Shown here piece after piece: positions 34,825 through 46,113 of a stretch of 64,000 nt of DNA. Below the pieces are notes generated by a model. That model was not told the DNA's origin. It did not search any database and saw nothing but the letters and a program-made list of their open reading frames with translations. The first letter of the stretch is position 1, and each line of letters begins with the position of its first letter. Both the position numbers and the translations under genes were made by a program. Source of the stretch: Liolophura sinensis. Its lineage: Eukaryota; Mollusca; Polyplacophora; Chitonida; Chitonidae. The stretch spans positions 58,571,249-58,635,248 of the forward strand of contig NC_088295.1 in assembly GCF_032854445.1 (NCBI RefSeq). The letters run 5' to 3'.

Positions 34825-35904
34825 ACCAAATATTTGACATTTTATACATATATTTGTACATGTCTATTTTGACTATATTTTAAGCTTAGTTACAAGGGGT
34901 GAACCGTCGATTGAATAGTTTTAAGCGTAATGTTTTATGATATATTCATAGTCACCAGTAGCTAGATGGGTAGAACTGTTTGTCTGAAGTCCAGGAACAG
35001 CCCTTTGCATTACATGGCTTTACATTATACATTTCCTTGACTGATCGCTGATATGTCCGTATTTTGCGGAAGTCAAGTTACCACTAAACTAATATATTTT
35101 TCCAGTTACCGAAACATTTTTGCCCTTGATAGAGCCATCTTTTTCCTTATTATTACACTTTTATATTGTAGTCTTACACGAGGCTACGAGCACAACATAG
35201 CAATGCCAGCAGAAGAACCCGTTTTTCATTTTCGTTATGGTCTGCTGACAAAGCTGTTTTGTACATCGCCTTACCTATAGGCCTATATGTGAATACCATT
35301 TATGGAATCCGCCAGATCTTCTTTAGAGTGTAAATCCCTACCCCCATTTTTCTATATAGTCGCTTAGCACAACAATTCTATTTGTTATAGAATAGTCCAA
35401 TACATCACTCGTTTTTAACCTGGGTATGTTGCGTTTACAATGGTTAATTTAAACCATTTAATTTTAATTGGCGAGTTTTGAGTTGGGACTCTTTGTCGTC
35501 AAAGGTAAAAACAGTCCAACTGTGTGATGTGAATTGTAAAAAAAATTTAGGCAACCTTTGTTGACAATAATTTACTGATCACCTGTCTCGCCCCATTTTA
35601 GAGGCACAAAGGACACATCTTTCCTTTAAGAACTTTTCAAGTTGACAAACATTCAGATTCTCAATCTTCTCTATCCTTCCTCCATTCTAAATTACTTTTT
35701 ATGACACTTTTTCAGATGCCCATGTTATAGTGAATGTGATCAAAAATAGTTGCCTAACATTTTTGACACGTCATGTGATACAGTGTCTATCTTCAACAAT
35801 AAAAGAGTTCGGACTCAAAACTCCACTATATTCGACGTCAGTCCTGCACAAAACGAGTCTCTGATATGGCATATTGATATAAATCGTTTTAATTCATTTT
35901 TCAG

Positions 35905-36032
35905 CATCCTGCGGATGGTCGTGGGTATTCCTCGGGATTTACCAGGTTTCCACCTTAATGCTAGTCGCCGTCGTATAAGTGAAATCTTCTTGAATGTGGC
36001 GTAAAACACGAATTAAATAAAATAATAAATCA
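35905..36032 (+). mobile_element. SINE family A, 5'-truncated
   Basis: Plus-strand 3' part: CTGCGGATGGTCGTGGGTAT, CGCCGTCGTATAAGTGAAAT, then a TTAAATAAAATAATAAAT tail. Confidence 0.75.
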
Positions 36033-36498
36033 ATATTAAAAAAGCATTACTGAATTTCACACATGGCGGATCTGGCCATAAAGGTAGTTTCATGTCCTGT
36101 ATTCTATGTCCAGTACCTTTACAGTTAATAGTTTGACGGCCTACATAGTTACCGCAAAGTGCGTCATTAGTATACACGTTTATGTAGAATCCTCTCTTTT
36201 GGCTGATAAAGGACGGAAGTAATTTCACACACCACTTAGCTCTTGATCAAATATCCTATCAGAGAAAGATTCACATTCATCATATTGATTAATTGCAAAC
36301 CGATATATTTCATCATTTTTGCTATCCTGTTGGAATCGCCTATCATGATAATCTCAAAGATATACTTACTCAACTACATACATAATTTGTTCATGGTAGA
36401 ACGTTATCTTAGCTTTCATATCATTGGAAGTATATATGCACATTATAGACCTGAAAATTTTGTCCTTCATATTAGAATGAAACACTATCTTCACTCCA

Positions 36499-36576
36499 TC
36501 CCACCATAATGCTGACCGCAGTCGTATAAGTGAAATATTCTTGAGTACGGCGTAAAACACCAATCAAATAAATAAA
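36499..36576 (+). mobile_element. 5'-truncated SINE A with target duplication
   Basis: The last 78 bases of the family lie between direct repeats TATCTTCACTCCA (36486-36498 and 36577-36589). Confidence 0.88.
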
Positions 36577-36769
36577 TATCTTCACTCCAGTAAAATTGCC
36601 CAGCCCATTGTTGTTGCCTATATGCACTATATAGCACTTTTTGTCACATATGTCCCTTAAATGCATTTTACTGTTTCAAATTCACTGTTGTGTATTTATC
36701 TAACATATATCTAAATATATAAAAATATAAATATATATTTGGGAGGGGGTCATTGGCATCAAGAAGCTT

Positions 36770-37090
36770 AATTCAACATTGAAAAATTCGCGTAAAATGT
36801 CATCTTACAGTAATCTACAACACCAAGACTACACTATCATGTCTACTAGAAAAAGGGGACAAAACATTTGGAACGTTCCTTTGCGATAACCCTAAGTGCC
36901 ATCACCTCTTCCACTACAAATATCGCGTATGCAATAACCCGTCATCGCTGTCCGTCTACTACGTATAATGGACAAACTGGACAGACTCTCCGAGAGCGTC
37001 TTAATGAACATAAATTCGACAACAGGAACGAAGATTTACACAAACCAATCACTACAACGAAGAACAACACACACTTGATGATCTGAAAGT
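36770..37090 (+). pseudogene. Penelope-like element remnant (GIY-YIG type C-terminus)
   Basis: Frames in sequence read CDNPKCHHLFHYKYRVCNN and, in the next frame, TYNGQTGQTLRERLNEHKF followed by HKPITTTKNNTH. This resembles the C-terminal endonuclease part of Penelope-like retroelements, which have a Cys/His-rich lead, then a YxG-TxxxLRxRxxxH signature. At least one frameshift separates the parts and no reverse-transcriptase core is visible upstream. Assignment is from motif memory only. Confidence 0.45.
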
Positions 37091-37616
37091 CTATGTCTGA
37101 AAACAAAACCTATGGTTAACTTTAAAGAGAAATATGTGAACAACAAAGTATAAGCAAATTTGACAGTGGCGAGAAAGGCCTCAGTAGAGATTCTATTCCC
37201 ACTACAGAGAATAAGAATGGATTTACGCTCACCGTGCTAGATTCCAGAGAGCTTAGTAAGGCCACATCCCTACTCACAAGAATGCGGACAGTTTATTGTC
37301 AATATAATAACCATCGCCCAGGTACCCATGTCTATCTTTTCAATCCATTTCGTTCCGTTTTTATCTACCGCTTTTCAGCGTTTTGTTACGCTCCGGTTCG
37401 TTGCGCTCATTTGGTTTTCAACACTGAACCACTTTGTATCGTTCCAGTTTAGAAATATGCAAGCTGATAGGCACGCAGAAATTTGATGTACCCTTTAACT
37501 AAATCCGTACTGTACACGTTGGCAGACTCATATTTCACACACAGACCGATGTGTTGCTTGACACAAGTCTAGTAGTGTTGTTTTTCCTCTTGTAAATATA
37601 TACACATACATGTAGA

Positions 37617-40600
37617 ATGAATGAAGCTGGGCCTTTGCCACCACCTTGTGGTACACCAGAGGATATCCACCCTGCAGCCGTCAAGGGATTCAGTCAGGTG
37701 AGTTGGGATGGCCTAGTGACCGGAATGAAAACGCCATTTTCTGTGTCCGTAATTTCATTTCATCACAGTTGACAGGATTCTAGTACAAAAATCAATCAAT
37801 GGTTAATTATGCAAATGTGTTATGTATTATTATGTATTAGGAAGCTTTGAAGTTGGTCGTTCTTAATCCGTTTAGTTTGGTACGATGCGAACAGTAGTTT
37901 TTCCGTAATCGCCATTTGCAGATATACATTCCGTTTACATTCCGGTCATTATAGGCTGTCCAGGCGAGCATGTCAACTGAATACAGGCTATCATTTATGT
38001 AGCCACTAACAGGCTTTTAGAGGCGTATACGTACCTATACTTGTCGGCCAATACGTGTCGAGTTTAAATTTGCCTCATTTTGTTCTATCTCATTCTATCT
38101 CTATCCTCATTGTGCATATAAAATTTCAAGTCAATCAGTTCAGCCGTTCTTGACAAGAAGACATTGTTTTTTTTCAGATGTCAATATGGTGGCAAAAGAA
38201 CGTCACGCACAAAGTTCAAAACAGTGCCAAAAAGTTTTCCCCATACATATCCTCTTCGACCTAAAATTGCTAACTGTGTAGCGGTTAGGGTTTTCATGCA
38301 GTTACAAAAACCGGTGAGCAAGAAATAATATTAAGAAGAATAAAAATCCGTACGAGAACACCAGGCTTAAAATATAAACAATAGCCTAAGAAATAAATAA
38401 ATCTTATGACCAATACAATACAGACAAGATCAATTTTTGAAATAAATAATTTTATTTTCACAAGAGAGTCGGTTTTTCAGTCTTACAATCAATCTCTAGA
38501 TACTTTTTCCAAGAAATACAATGTAATAACCTTTATCTGTCTTGTGATATTCGTTTGTTCGGAATTGAAACATCGTCTTCATTTGCTGGACGAATAGTTG
38601 TTATTGAGGCACTGTTGATCTCTTGTACATTAATTCATGTCTGCCCACTTTTCTGTTAATTATTCAGAGTAAATTCAGCCTGAGTTGTTCCCCATTGCTG
38701 CCCATGTCGTACACTAGTATTTCAGAAAGATTTGCTCCTTCAATCAGTCTCTCCTAATGTTCCTCTCCATTCTACACCAAATACCATCGATCATGACTGT
38801 TGATATTTGAAATAAACAAGTTTATTTTCACAAGAAAGTCGGTTTTTCAATCTTACAATCAATCTCTAGATACTTTTTCCAAGAAATACAATGTAATAAC
38901 CTTTATCTGTCTTGTGATATTCGTTTGTTCGGAATTGAAACATCGTCTTCATTTGCTGGGCGAATAGTTGTTATTGAGGCACTGTTGATCTCTTGTACAT
39001 TAATTCATGTCTGCCCACTTTTCAGTTAATCATTCAGAGTAAATTCAGGTAAAATTCCTTTCCACTGTACACCAAATATTTGACTGTTGCTTTCCACTCA
39101 TTTTATGTGTCAGACTGAACTTCTAAGATGTCTATAGGATATACTGATGTCTGTTGTTTTGCTTTGTTTGTGTTTTACAGGAAGAACTTTATGACCGCAA
39201 ATGTCCAGAATATACCAACTCAACTGTGGATTTTATTAATGGTTTACTGTTATCTGTGAAAGGGGAGGAAAACAGAGAAAATCCAGGTGTGTGAGTGCAC
39301 TAGATAGCCAGCGTCTACCAACTGCCATTGCCCTATATATACACATATATACTGCGTCTACATTCTATGAGTAAGTTTTTTGAAAACAATTTTTTATTCA
39401 TATTTGCATTACAAAAATACCCAACAGTATTCGAAATCTTTTTCTTATGAAAAGATATACCTTTTGTGAACGAAATATTATATACAAAATAATTCCCTGG
39501 TTTAAAAAAAATGGGATTGTTTAAAAAAATGACCTTCCCTGTAAAACAATAGTTTCAACGAAAACTGATTGGCTTACTTTTCCTGATAGACTATTAAGTA
39601 TATGTGCAAAACATACCCAAAAATACAAATACAATTTAACTAACAAGCGGAGGTATTTCCTTTACAGCCATACACTCCAAAAAATCGCCTGTCAAGTTTG
39701 ATAGAAAGCCTGTCGTCTGAGTGGTGATAGAGTGCATTATGTTATTATAACACAATATTCTGTCATATTCAACATAACATCCTGTTAGTCTAATAGAATC
39801 TTTATGTTGAATCAATAGAATACGTGTGTTATATTTAACAGAAGAAGCTTCTGCAATAACAGAATACATTCAGGATTCACTCAGACAACAGATTTTCTGT
39901 TAAATTTAACAAACTAATTATTTTAGTTTACTGTCAGTGTAAATGGAGCGACTTTTAGATGTGGCACAAAGATGTAGGGCCTATACCCTTGTCACCTTAT
40001 CGAGCCTAAACTTCTCATATCTCCCCTAGCGTTGTCAGTTTCATATAATCCATTCTCTTTGTCAGCTTTCTAACTGGATTTGCTATGATTTTGATTGTGT
40101 CACAGACGGCTACGATGTGGTAGAAGTTGGCAGTGGAACTGGCAAGTTTACCCTCAGTTTTCTCCGCCGGATTCAGAAGGTTTGGGGTGAAGGGCTTCCG
40201 GCCTAGTTTATTTGTCACAGAATCAGCTACCGGAACAGCCAGTTACATAATTTATTTTTTAACAATAGAGAATATATATCCGTGAAAATATATTCTCCTC
40301 TTTGGGGTATTCTGCTTTTTCCCAGTAGAATTCTCGCCACAGTATAGGTGAAGTGGGGTTAAGCTATATTCATTCATTCCCAACAGAATTCCGCTCTGAG
40401 GATACGTGAAACGGTACTATAAAACGAAGGGTATGACTTTAATAAAAATGAAGAAAGATATCAAAAAAAAGGAGAATTTTTGAGGCATATTTTATATTTC
40501 TTAATGTATCCCCTGTATTTTATGCAAATGTAATATGAAATATTCGGAAATGACGTCATGGATGAGCATACTGGGTCTACCATATTGTCCCCAATTAAGA

Positions 40601-43600
40601 CTTTCTCCCGAAGAAAGTCGTTATAGCAGTTGTTACCGTTGAGGTCACAGACACTTATTTAACATCCAGACTGACTGTTGGAGTTTTAGGAAAACAGTCG
40701 TTTAAAGTCCTTAAAAGAAAGCTGAGAAACATTTTTTATATGTCAGTCCACATCATACACTCCGTATTAAAAAAAAAATAACCGAGTATTCCATCTCACT
40801 GAAGATCTTTGAATTTTAGATCTGATGAGTTCATTCTACAGTAAGAAGGTTGTTGCATAGCTAGAAAGGTATTGTATGGTATTGTAAGGCGGGGGAATCG
40901 GCCCCAGTGCAAGAAACTGTGGATCTCCAGTAGCGAAGCTGACCATAGCTGTGAGTGACAGCTGCTGACACACTCGTAAGGCTACTTCCTTTTTGAGTTC
41001 TGTTTTACTTCTCTTTTCCTGTTTTATGGTAAGCATGCGGTTTATAAAGCTCCAAACATGCACTGAAGCGATATATAGATCATAAAATGGAAAAGTTGTA
41101 GCCGGCTCCAATCACACTGAAATATCCCTTTTTGTGCATTAGACACGGTAGAGTTATGAAAATAACTGCAGTACAAATGTAGCTTTCTGAAAAGATCTTG
41201 AGCACACAGTTATGCACCAATCGATTAAATCAATATATAACAAATGTAACATTTCAGTCTTATATTTCCTCTACTAACATGGTAGCTAGTGGAACCCGTG
41301 CTCTCATCCAGGATTCACGTGTGATGTCGCTATAGTTGCTAAATGTTACGTAATACCATAGCTTATCCATTCTAATTCATAACAACACTTATTTAATACA
41401 AGACTGCAGTTATTTTTACTAACACAAAGGTATATTTTCAAACAAAAAATGACCCGCCAAGATACCAACTCTTCCCCGTTATGCAAACTTTTCTCCCCAG
41501 CCACTTCTTTAGTCCACTGTACTCTGGAGGTTGCCTGATAGATCATTGCAGAATTACAGATTCTGAACTTGCTAAAATATTACAAAACTCATCACATTAT
41601 GAAGTTTATGTTTTACACATCAAGACAAACGTTAATCAAAACAAAACTCTAACAGCACGTAGAAATACACGCATGAAGGTTTCAGTAAATATATTGTTCT
41701 AGTTAACGTTGATCTTCATGCTGTAAAATAAACAGGCAGTGCCTCATTTAAACGAAAAAATTTTTATCGAGAGTGCATTTTTGGAGAGTTGTTACTAAGC
41801 AACCATCTCTTTTATGGTTTTATAACGTTCATGAGTGCTTCAACTAAGTTTTATACTTCTGGCTCCGAAATTTCCAGATTGTGGTGTGCTTTTGAAATTT
41901 GCACTTTCTTATCGTACCTCTCTGGGGCCGATTCTCCGCCTTACCGTACCAGGTCCTTTCGGAAAGAAAGGATTGTGCGCTGCGTTTATGTTGATCCATT
42001 AATAAGTGACATGCCTGAAGATGACATTGCTCTACAACGTTTCTTTTTTAGCCAATCAGATATCTGGCGACAGAGCCTCTGGGTAATATGCTCGGAGTTA
42101 TCAGGGAGAGCCGCCCCGATGTGTTCACCCTGCAGTGTGCCGCACATGCTCTGCCACTTCCGGACGCGTCTGCAAAGGTAGGCCATACACAATCCTAGCG
42201 AGCACTTCAGCTGGTAGAGCATGGTTCGCTCCTCCATTCCATTGGTTGCATTCCTGTAAAACTGCATTTGGTCACAGGCCTTGGAATTTCGTTGTGTCGT
42301 AACGGGTGTCAGGCCCATACTAAACAAATGGCATGGTATGAACGGAGTTTGAAAGGATAATATTTTACATTTTATCGTAGTTTTTATAAAACCCATATTT
42401 TACGAAATATGTGAAGGTACGTGAATAAAAGATCAGCCAGTGCAATAGCTAACAGACTGTTCTAATATTTATATTATACAAAAACAGATGGTCATAGCTG
42501 CACAGTGCTTCCATTGGTTTGCTGATCTGTCTAGTATAACAGAAATACACAGAGTTTTGGTCCCTGGTGGGAAACTAGGTAAAGTACTTCTTTTTATTTT
42601 TCACTTTACTGAGGCCTTAATTGTGCCCTTCATTAGTTTGTTTTACAGTTATGGCCCGGATAAGGATTCAGAGTGAGTAAAACCAGACAGACCCAAGCGA
42701 AAGCAACAAACATGTAAAACCATTGTACATCCATACAGGTGAAACCATTACACATCCACACAGGTGAAACCATCGCAAATTCATGCAGGTGAAACCATTG
42801 CACATCAATACAGGTGAAACTAACAGACATTCATACCGGTGAAACCATCGCACACCCAGGCGAAATCAACGCACACCCAGGTAAAACCAATACACATCCA
42901 GGTGAAACCAATGCACATTAATACAAGTAAAACCATCGCACATCCATATAGGTAAAATCATCCCACATCCATACAGTTTAAAACCATTACACATCTATAC
43001 AGGTGAAACCATCGAAAATTCATACATGTGAAACCAACGCACATCCATATAGGTGAAACCAATGGAGTCAAGGTGAAACAATTTCACATCTATAGGGGTG
43101 AAACGAACGGATATCCAGGTGAAAACATTGCACATCCATACAGGTGATACCATCGCACATTCACATAAGTGAAACCAATACGATGAGTTCAGTAGATCAC
43201 GTGAGATTCAAGGCTTGGAAAATAGTTATTGTTCTTTTCTTTATTCGTGGTGAATAGGTGAAATATTTTTTTATTTATTTATTTATTTATTTAACTGGTG
43301 TTTTACGCGTTACTCAAAAATATTTCAATTATGCGTCGGCGGCTGGCATTGTGGTGTGAGGAAACTGGGCTGATCCCGGACAAAACTAACAATGAACTGG
43401 GCATAAACTCACAGCGACAGCGCCAACCTGGCTAATTCCCTCGGCTACTAGGTTAAATAAGAACGTTACTTAACGGTAAGTCTTACTGTATAAGCTCGAG
43501 GAATTCTGCTGAAAATGTTAATTCTAAAACGAATACATGTATGGTGAGTTGGATGTAAAACCATGCGTGAAATGTTAAAATGAATGGTCTGTGAGTAGAT

Positions 43601-44883
43601 GTATAACTTGTGGCAGTAAATGCACATGAAGAATAAAATAGCATTGTGTATGTTTATCGTGTGTCTTTGCCGTCTGCCAGTGTTGATATGGAATCAACGG
43701 GATCTGTCCGTACCGTGGATTGGTCAGGTGGAGGACATTTTGGAGGATATTTACATCAAGTGTAATGCAACACGTCAACAAAACCCTGCCTGGAAACGAA
43801 TTTTTGACACATACACTGGGTTTGAAGAGCTAAATTACGTTTCTCTACCAAGACCACCTATAAAAGTGAGTACACTTCCATCACTACCTATTATGAATGG
43901 TCATGCTGGCTTCTTCTACGGCCGTAAGTGGGAAGGCCTTCCAGCAACCACCGGATGGTCGTGGATTTCCCCGGGCTCTGCCCGTTTTCCTCCCACCATA
44001 ATGCTGGCCGCCTTCGTATAAATGAAATATTCTTCGGTGAGTGCTTGGGGTTCAACGTACTACTTAACAATTTTTCAGTCATATGACGACGAAGGAATCC
44101 TTAAAGTGCATGAAATGTACCTCCTTGTTGCAGGACGGATCTCCACCGCTCTAGTACTGCCTCACTTAGACGCCTTACCGAAGGCAAGAAAGCCATCTCG
44201 CCAGAGCCTTTATACTGATACGGGTCAACTAACCGTTGCACTAGCCTCTTCACGCTGAACGCCACACGAGGCAGTTACAACTTCCTCTTTTAAGGTCTCA
44301 AGTGTGACGCGACCCGGGATTGACCCTGGCTTCTGGATCTACCGCTCCCGAGGCGGACACTCTACCAACTGTGCCGGTGAAATATTCTTGAGTATGGTGT
44401 AGATATCTATGTGTATGTTTTCTTCTCTGTTAGATCGGTGACGATAGTTCCATTGCGAGCTAATGTTTAATTGTCTTTTGGTGAAAATAAGACAAGTGGG
44501 AAGGTCTGCATGTAACTTGCGGATGGTCAGGGGTTTACCCCGTGATCTGCCTGGTGTCCTCTTATCATAACGATGGCAGCCGTCCAGTAAGTGAAATATT
44601 CCGGATGACGGCGTAAAATACCAGTCAAACAAATAAATAAATCATTACATATTTTGAGTGAATGTGTTCATCTTTTCACAGGCAATGTAGAAGATCTTTT
44701 CTTTTTTAGGGAAGAGTAGAAGACATCTTGGCTTACTTCTCGACTATAAGTGTGCTGTCTTTATCAGAAGAAAACATGGCCGCTGTGTCTGAATTCATCA
44801 AAACACACCCAGATTTACAAGGACAGGCAGAAATCACCGTGCCGTTTACCACAGATATCTACTGGTGCAGTAAGAAGATATAA
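37617..44883 (+). CDS. Class I SAM-dependent methyltransferase, copy B (methyltransferase-11 type)
   Basis: Seven exons match copy A length for length: 37617-37697 (81), 39181-39286 (106), 40106-40179 (74), 42052-42177 (126), 42488-42578 (91), 43681-43865 (185), 44710-44883 (174, stop TAA). The product is 278 residues. Motif I VVEVGSGTGKF, the ATEPLGNML segment, AQCFHWF and VLIWNQRD are all kept, so the enzyme core looks functional. Exon 1 differs from copy A at only 3 of 81 bases, while exon 2 differs at about 23 of 106, mostly with residue changes. The short run before the start (CTTGTAAA.., ACATAC) is also shared with copy A. Introns are larger and carry a 246-bp direct repeat, the palindromic element, the 25-bp minisatellite and nested SINEs. 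Substrate unknown. Confidence 0.9.
38121..38230 (+). repeat. Second copy of the left-edge dispersed repeat motif
   Basis: AAATTTCAAGTCAATCAGTT and the following bases match 337-377 at 32 of 41 positions by eye. Both are followed by an AATATGGyGGC block and an AACGTCAC/ACGTGAC segment. No hairpin modules follow here. It lies in intron 1 of methyltransferase B. Confidence 0.5.
38433..39048. repeat. 246-bp direct repeat pair in intron 1 of methyltransferase B
   Basis: 38433-38678 and 38803-39048 are nearly identical with a fixed offset of 370 bases (for example CTAGATACTTTTTCCAAGAA in both). Only a few substitutions are visible, so the duplication is recent. Similarity resumes weakly after the second copy (TACACCAAATA). 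Confidence 0.9.
39692..39910. repeat. Palindromic element (MITE-like), intron 2 of methyltransferase B
   Basis: The left arm TTTGATAGAAAGCCTGTCGT and right arm ACAACAGATTTTCTGTTAAA are inverted repeats. Internal TCTGTTAT/ATAACAGA pairs make the whole unit foldable. Related copies are at 29112, 46537 and 47895. No ORF, so it would be non-autonomous. Confidence 0.75.
42710..43180. repeat. 25-bp minisatellite, about 19 copies, intron 5 of methyltransferase B
   Basis: Same unit as at 31045-32370 (ACATCCATACAGGTGAAACC plus joint), with more indels and shortened units (for example CACCCAGG) in the middle. The equivalent position in the paralogous intron shows common origin. Confidence 0.88.
43262..43445 (-). 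mobile_element. SINE family A, diverged
   Basis: Plus-strand text starts with a (TTTA)n tail, then AACTGGTGTTTTACGCGTTA and decayed core. The head is barely recognisable (AACTCACAGCGACAGCG). It lies in intron 5 of methyltransferase B, just after the minisatellite. Confidence 0.65.
43893..44400 (+). mobile_element. SINE family A interrupted by a SINE B
   Basis: Plus-strand family A runs from ATGCTGGCTTCTTCTACGGC to TGAAATATTCTT (44034), is broken by the family B insertion, and resumes with TGAAATATTCTTGAGTATGG. The 12-base duplication TGAAATATTCTT is at 44023-44034 and 44378-44389. It is located in intron 6 of methyltransferase B. Confidence 0.85.
44035..44377 (-). mobile_element. SINE family B, full length, nested in SINE A
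   Basis: Minus-strand copy, 343 bases, with a tRNA-like head (TTGGTAGAGTGTCCGCCTCG, then B-box-like GGGTCAATCCCGGG). The body contains TTAAAAGAGGAAGTTGTAAC and TCAGTATAAAGG, and the end is GTTGAACCCCAAGCACTCAC. Intact ends and clean target duplication show it is younger than the family A host. Confidence 0.88.
44490..44642 (+). mobile_element. SINE family A, 5'-truncated
   Basis: Plus-strand 3' part: GTGGGAAGGTCTGCATGTAA, CTTGCGGATGGTCAGGGG, AGTAAGTGAAATATTCCGGA, then AAATAAATAAATC. It lies just before the last exon of methyltransferase B. Confidence 0.75.
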
Positions 44884-45679
44884 GAGACTGTGGTTGTTAA
44901 ATTGGCAAAACACAATACTTTAAAAGCAAAACAAAAATGAGAAACCGCTGTACCTGAAATTAGCCTGTACGTTATCTTTAGTGCGACTGGCAGAATGACA
45001 AAAAGCCTGTATAAAACGTCATAGTGACGACGCGTTGAGATATTGAAAACCGGTACATATGTGTGTCGAATATTCTTGCGTGCGACCTTAAACAGAAATC
45101 ATACAAATAAATATGTGTAAGTCGTGAACTGACAGTGGGCAATTTGTTAAAGTGCTTGTCTTTCAATGCAAAAGGTTCAATACCATGCTTGGAATGAGGC
45201 TATTAATCATTATTGTATGTTAAACGTGATGACAACACAGCATTTTGAGTAATTCTAGACCAGTGGCGTATAATAAATTGCAGTTATCATCACTGCATTT
45301 TTTTTACGTTATTCTCCTTAGGCCATGATGCTCAAGGGCGTGCAGTTTGCTACTACATGTATTTATGCATTTACATGAACAGTTAGAATAAAACTCTAAC
45401 TGAGGTAAACTGACAAGAGGCTGTATTTCACCAATAACGTGTGACCATTTGCCAACTTTCACAGTGTCTTCGCTGCTCTGGTTTACCTCTATATCCTGTA
45501 CGTCCTAATTACATTCCAAAGATTGCCTTGATTCCCTACAACGCTCTCGTGGGGCCTAAGCGTGTGGTAATAAGCCGTTGATGGGGATGTCTCATGTAGT
45601 TAGACCTGAAATTCACGGGAGACCACTTGCTTTTCAACAGAAAGAAAACCACACTTTTCCTTCCACGAAAGTGGCCATA

Positions 45680-45890
45680 ATATAACTTGCCAAAGGTCGG
45701 TGGTTTACTTGTCAAAGGTTGGTGGTTTACTTGCCAAAAGTCGATGGTTTACTTGTCAAAGGTTGGTGGTTTACTTGCCAAAAGTCGATGGTTTACTTGC
45801 CGAAGGTTGGTGGTTTACTTGCCAAAGGTGGTGGTTTACTTGCAAAGGTGGTGGTTTACTTGCCAAAGGTCGGTGGTTTATCATCGCCAT
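45680..45890. repeat. 22-bp minisatellite apparently derived from a SINE
   Basis: About nine units of GTTGGTGGTTTACTTGCCAA plus AA/AG. The unit matches a segment of the putative third SINE family (AACTTTGCCAGGAGTCAGTG, GTTTATGCC at about 55694), and flanks at 45600-45680 resemble that family too. Since 22 is not a multiple of three, all three forward frames are open and meaningless. Confidence 0.75.
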
Positions 45891-46113
45891 TGCGTAAATG
45901 AAAAGTCTAGAATATAATTAAACAATTAAACGTCCGTCGCCTGATTGAGTGATGACGGATTCGGCTTTCGTCCATGTATGACAGATTAATCCGTTTGCGA
46001 TTACTGGTTAATTGGTTTCCAGGGACCAACAATCAGTCATCACTCAGGTAACCGATTTAAGAGAAGGTTTTGTTTAGTGAGATTGGTCTGGTATCTGGCC
46101 CCCGTAAACTTGA

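Larger units (their letters stand above)
33642..37616. other. Intergenic region between the two methyltransferase genes
   Basis: Polyadenylation-type AATAAAATAAAATA occurs at about 33741. The first 170 bases resemble the flank after copy B (TATAAAACGTCAT, then a GTCTTTCAAT..GGGTTCGAT-like block), so the duplication unit reaches past the stop codon. The rest holds SINE pieces and a Penelope-like remnant, listed separately. 34840-35880 has no recognisable content. Confidence 0.5.

Noticed and set aside
41789-42181. 130-codon open frame in methyltransferase B
   Set aside because: Only 42052-42177 is exon 4, and that exon is read in a different frame fixed by paralogue A. The upstream part is intron.
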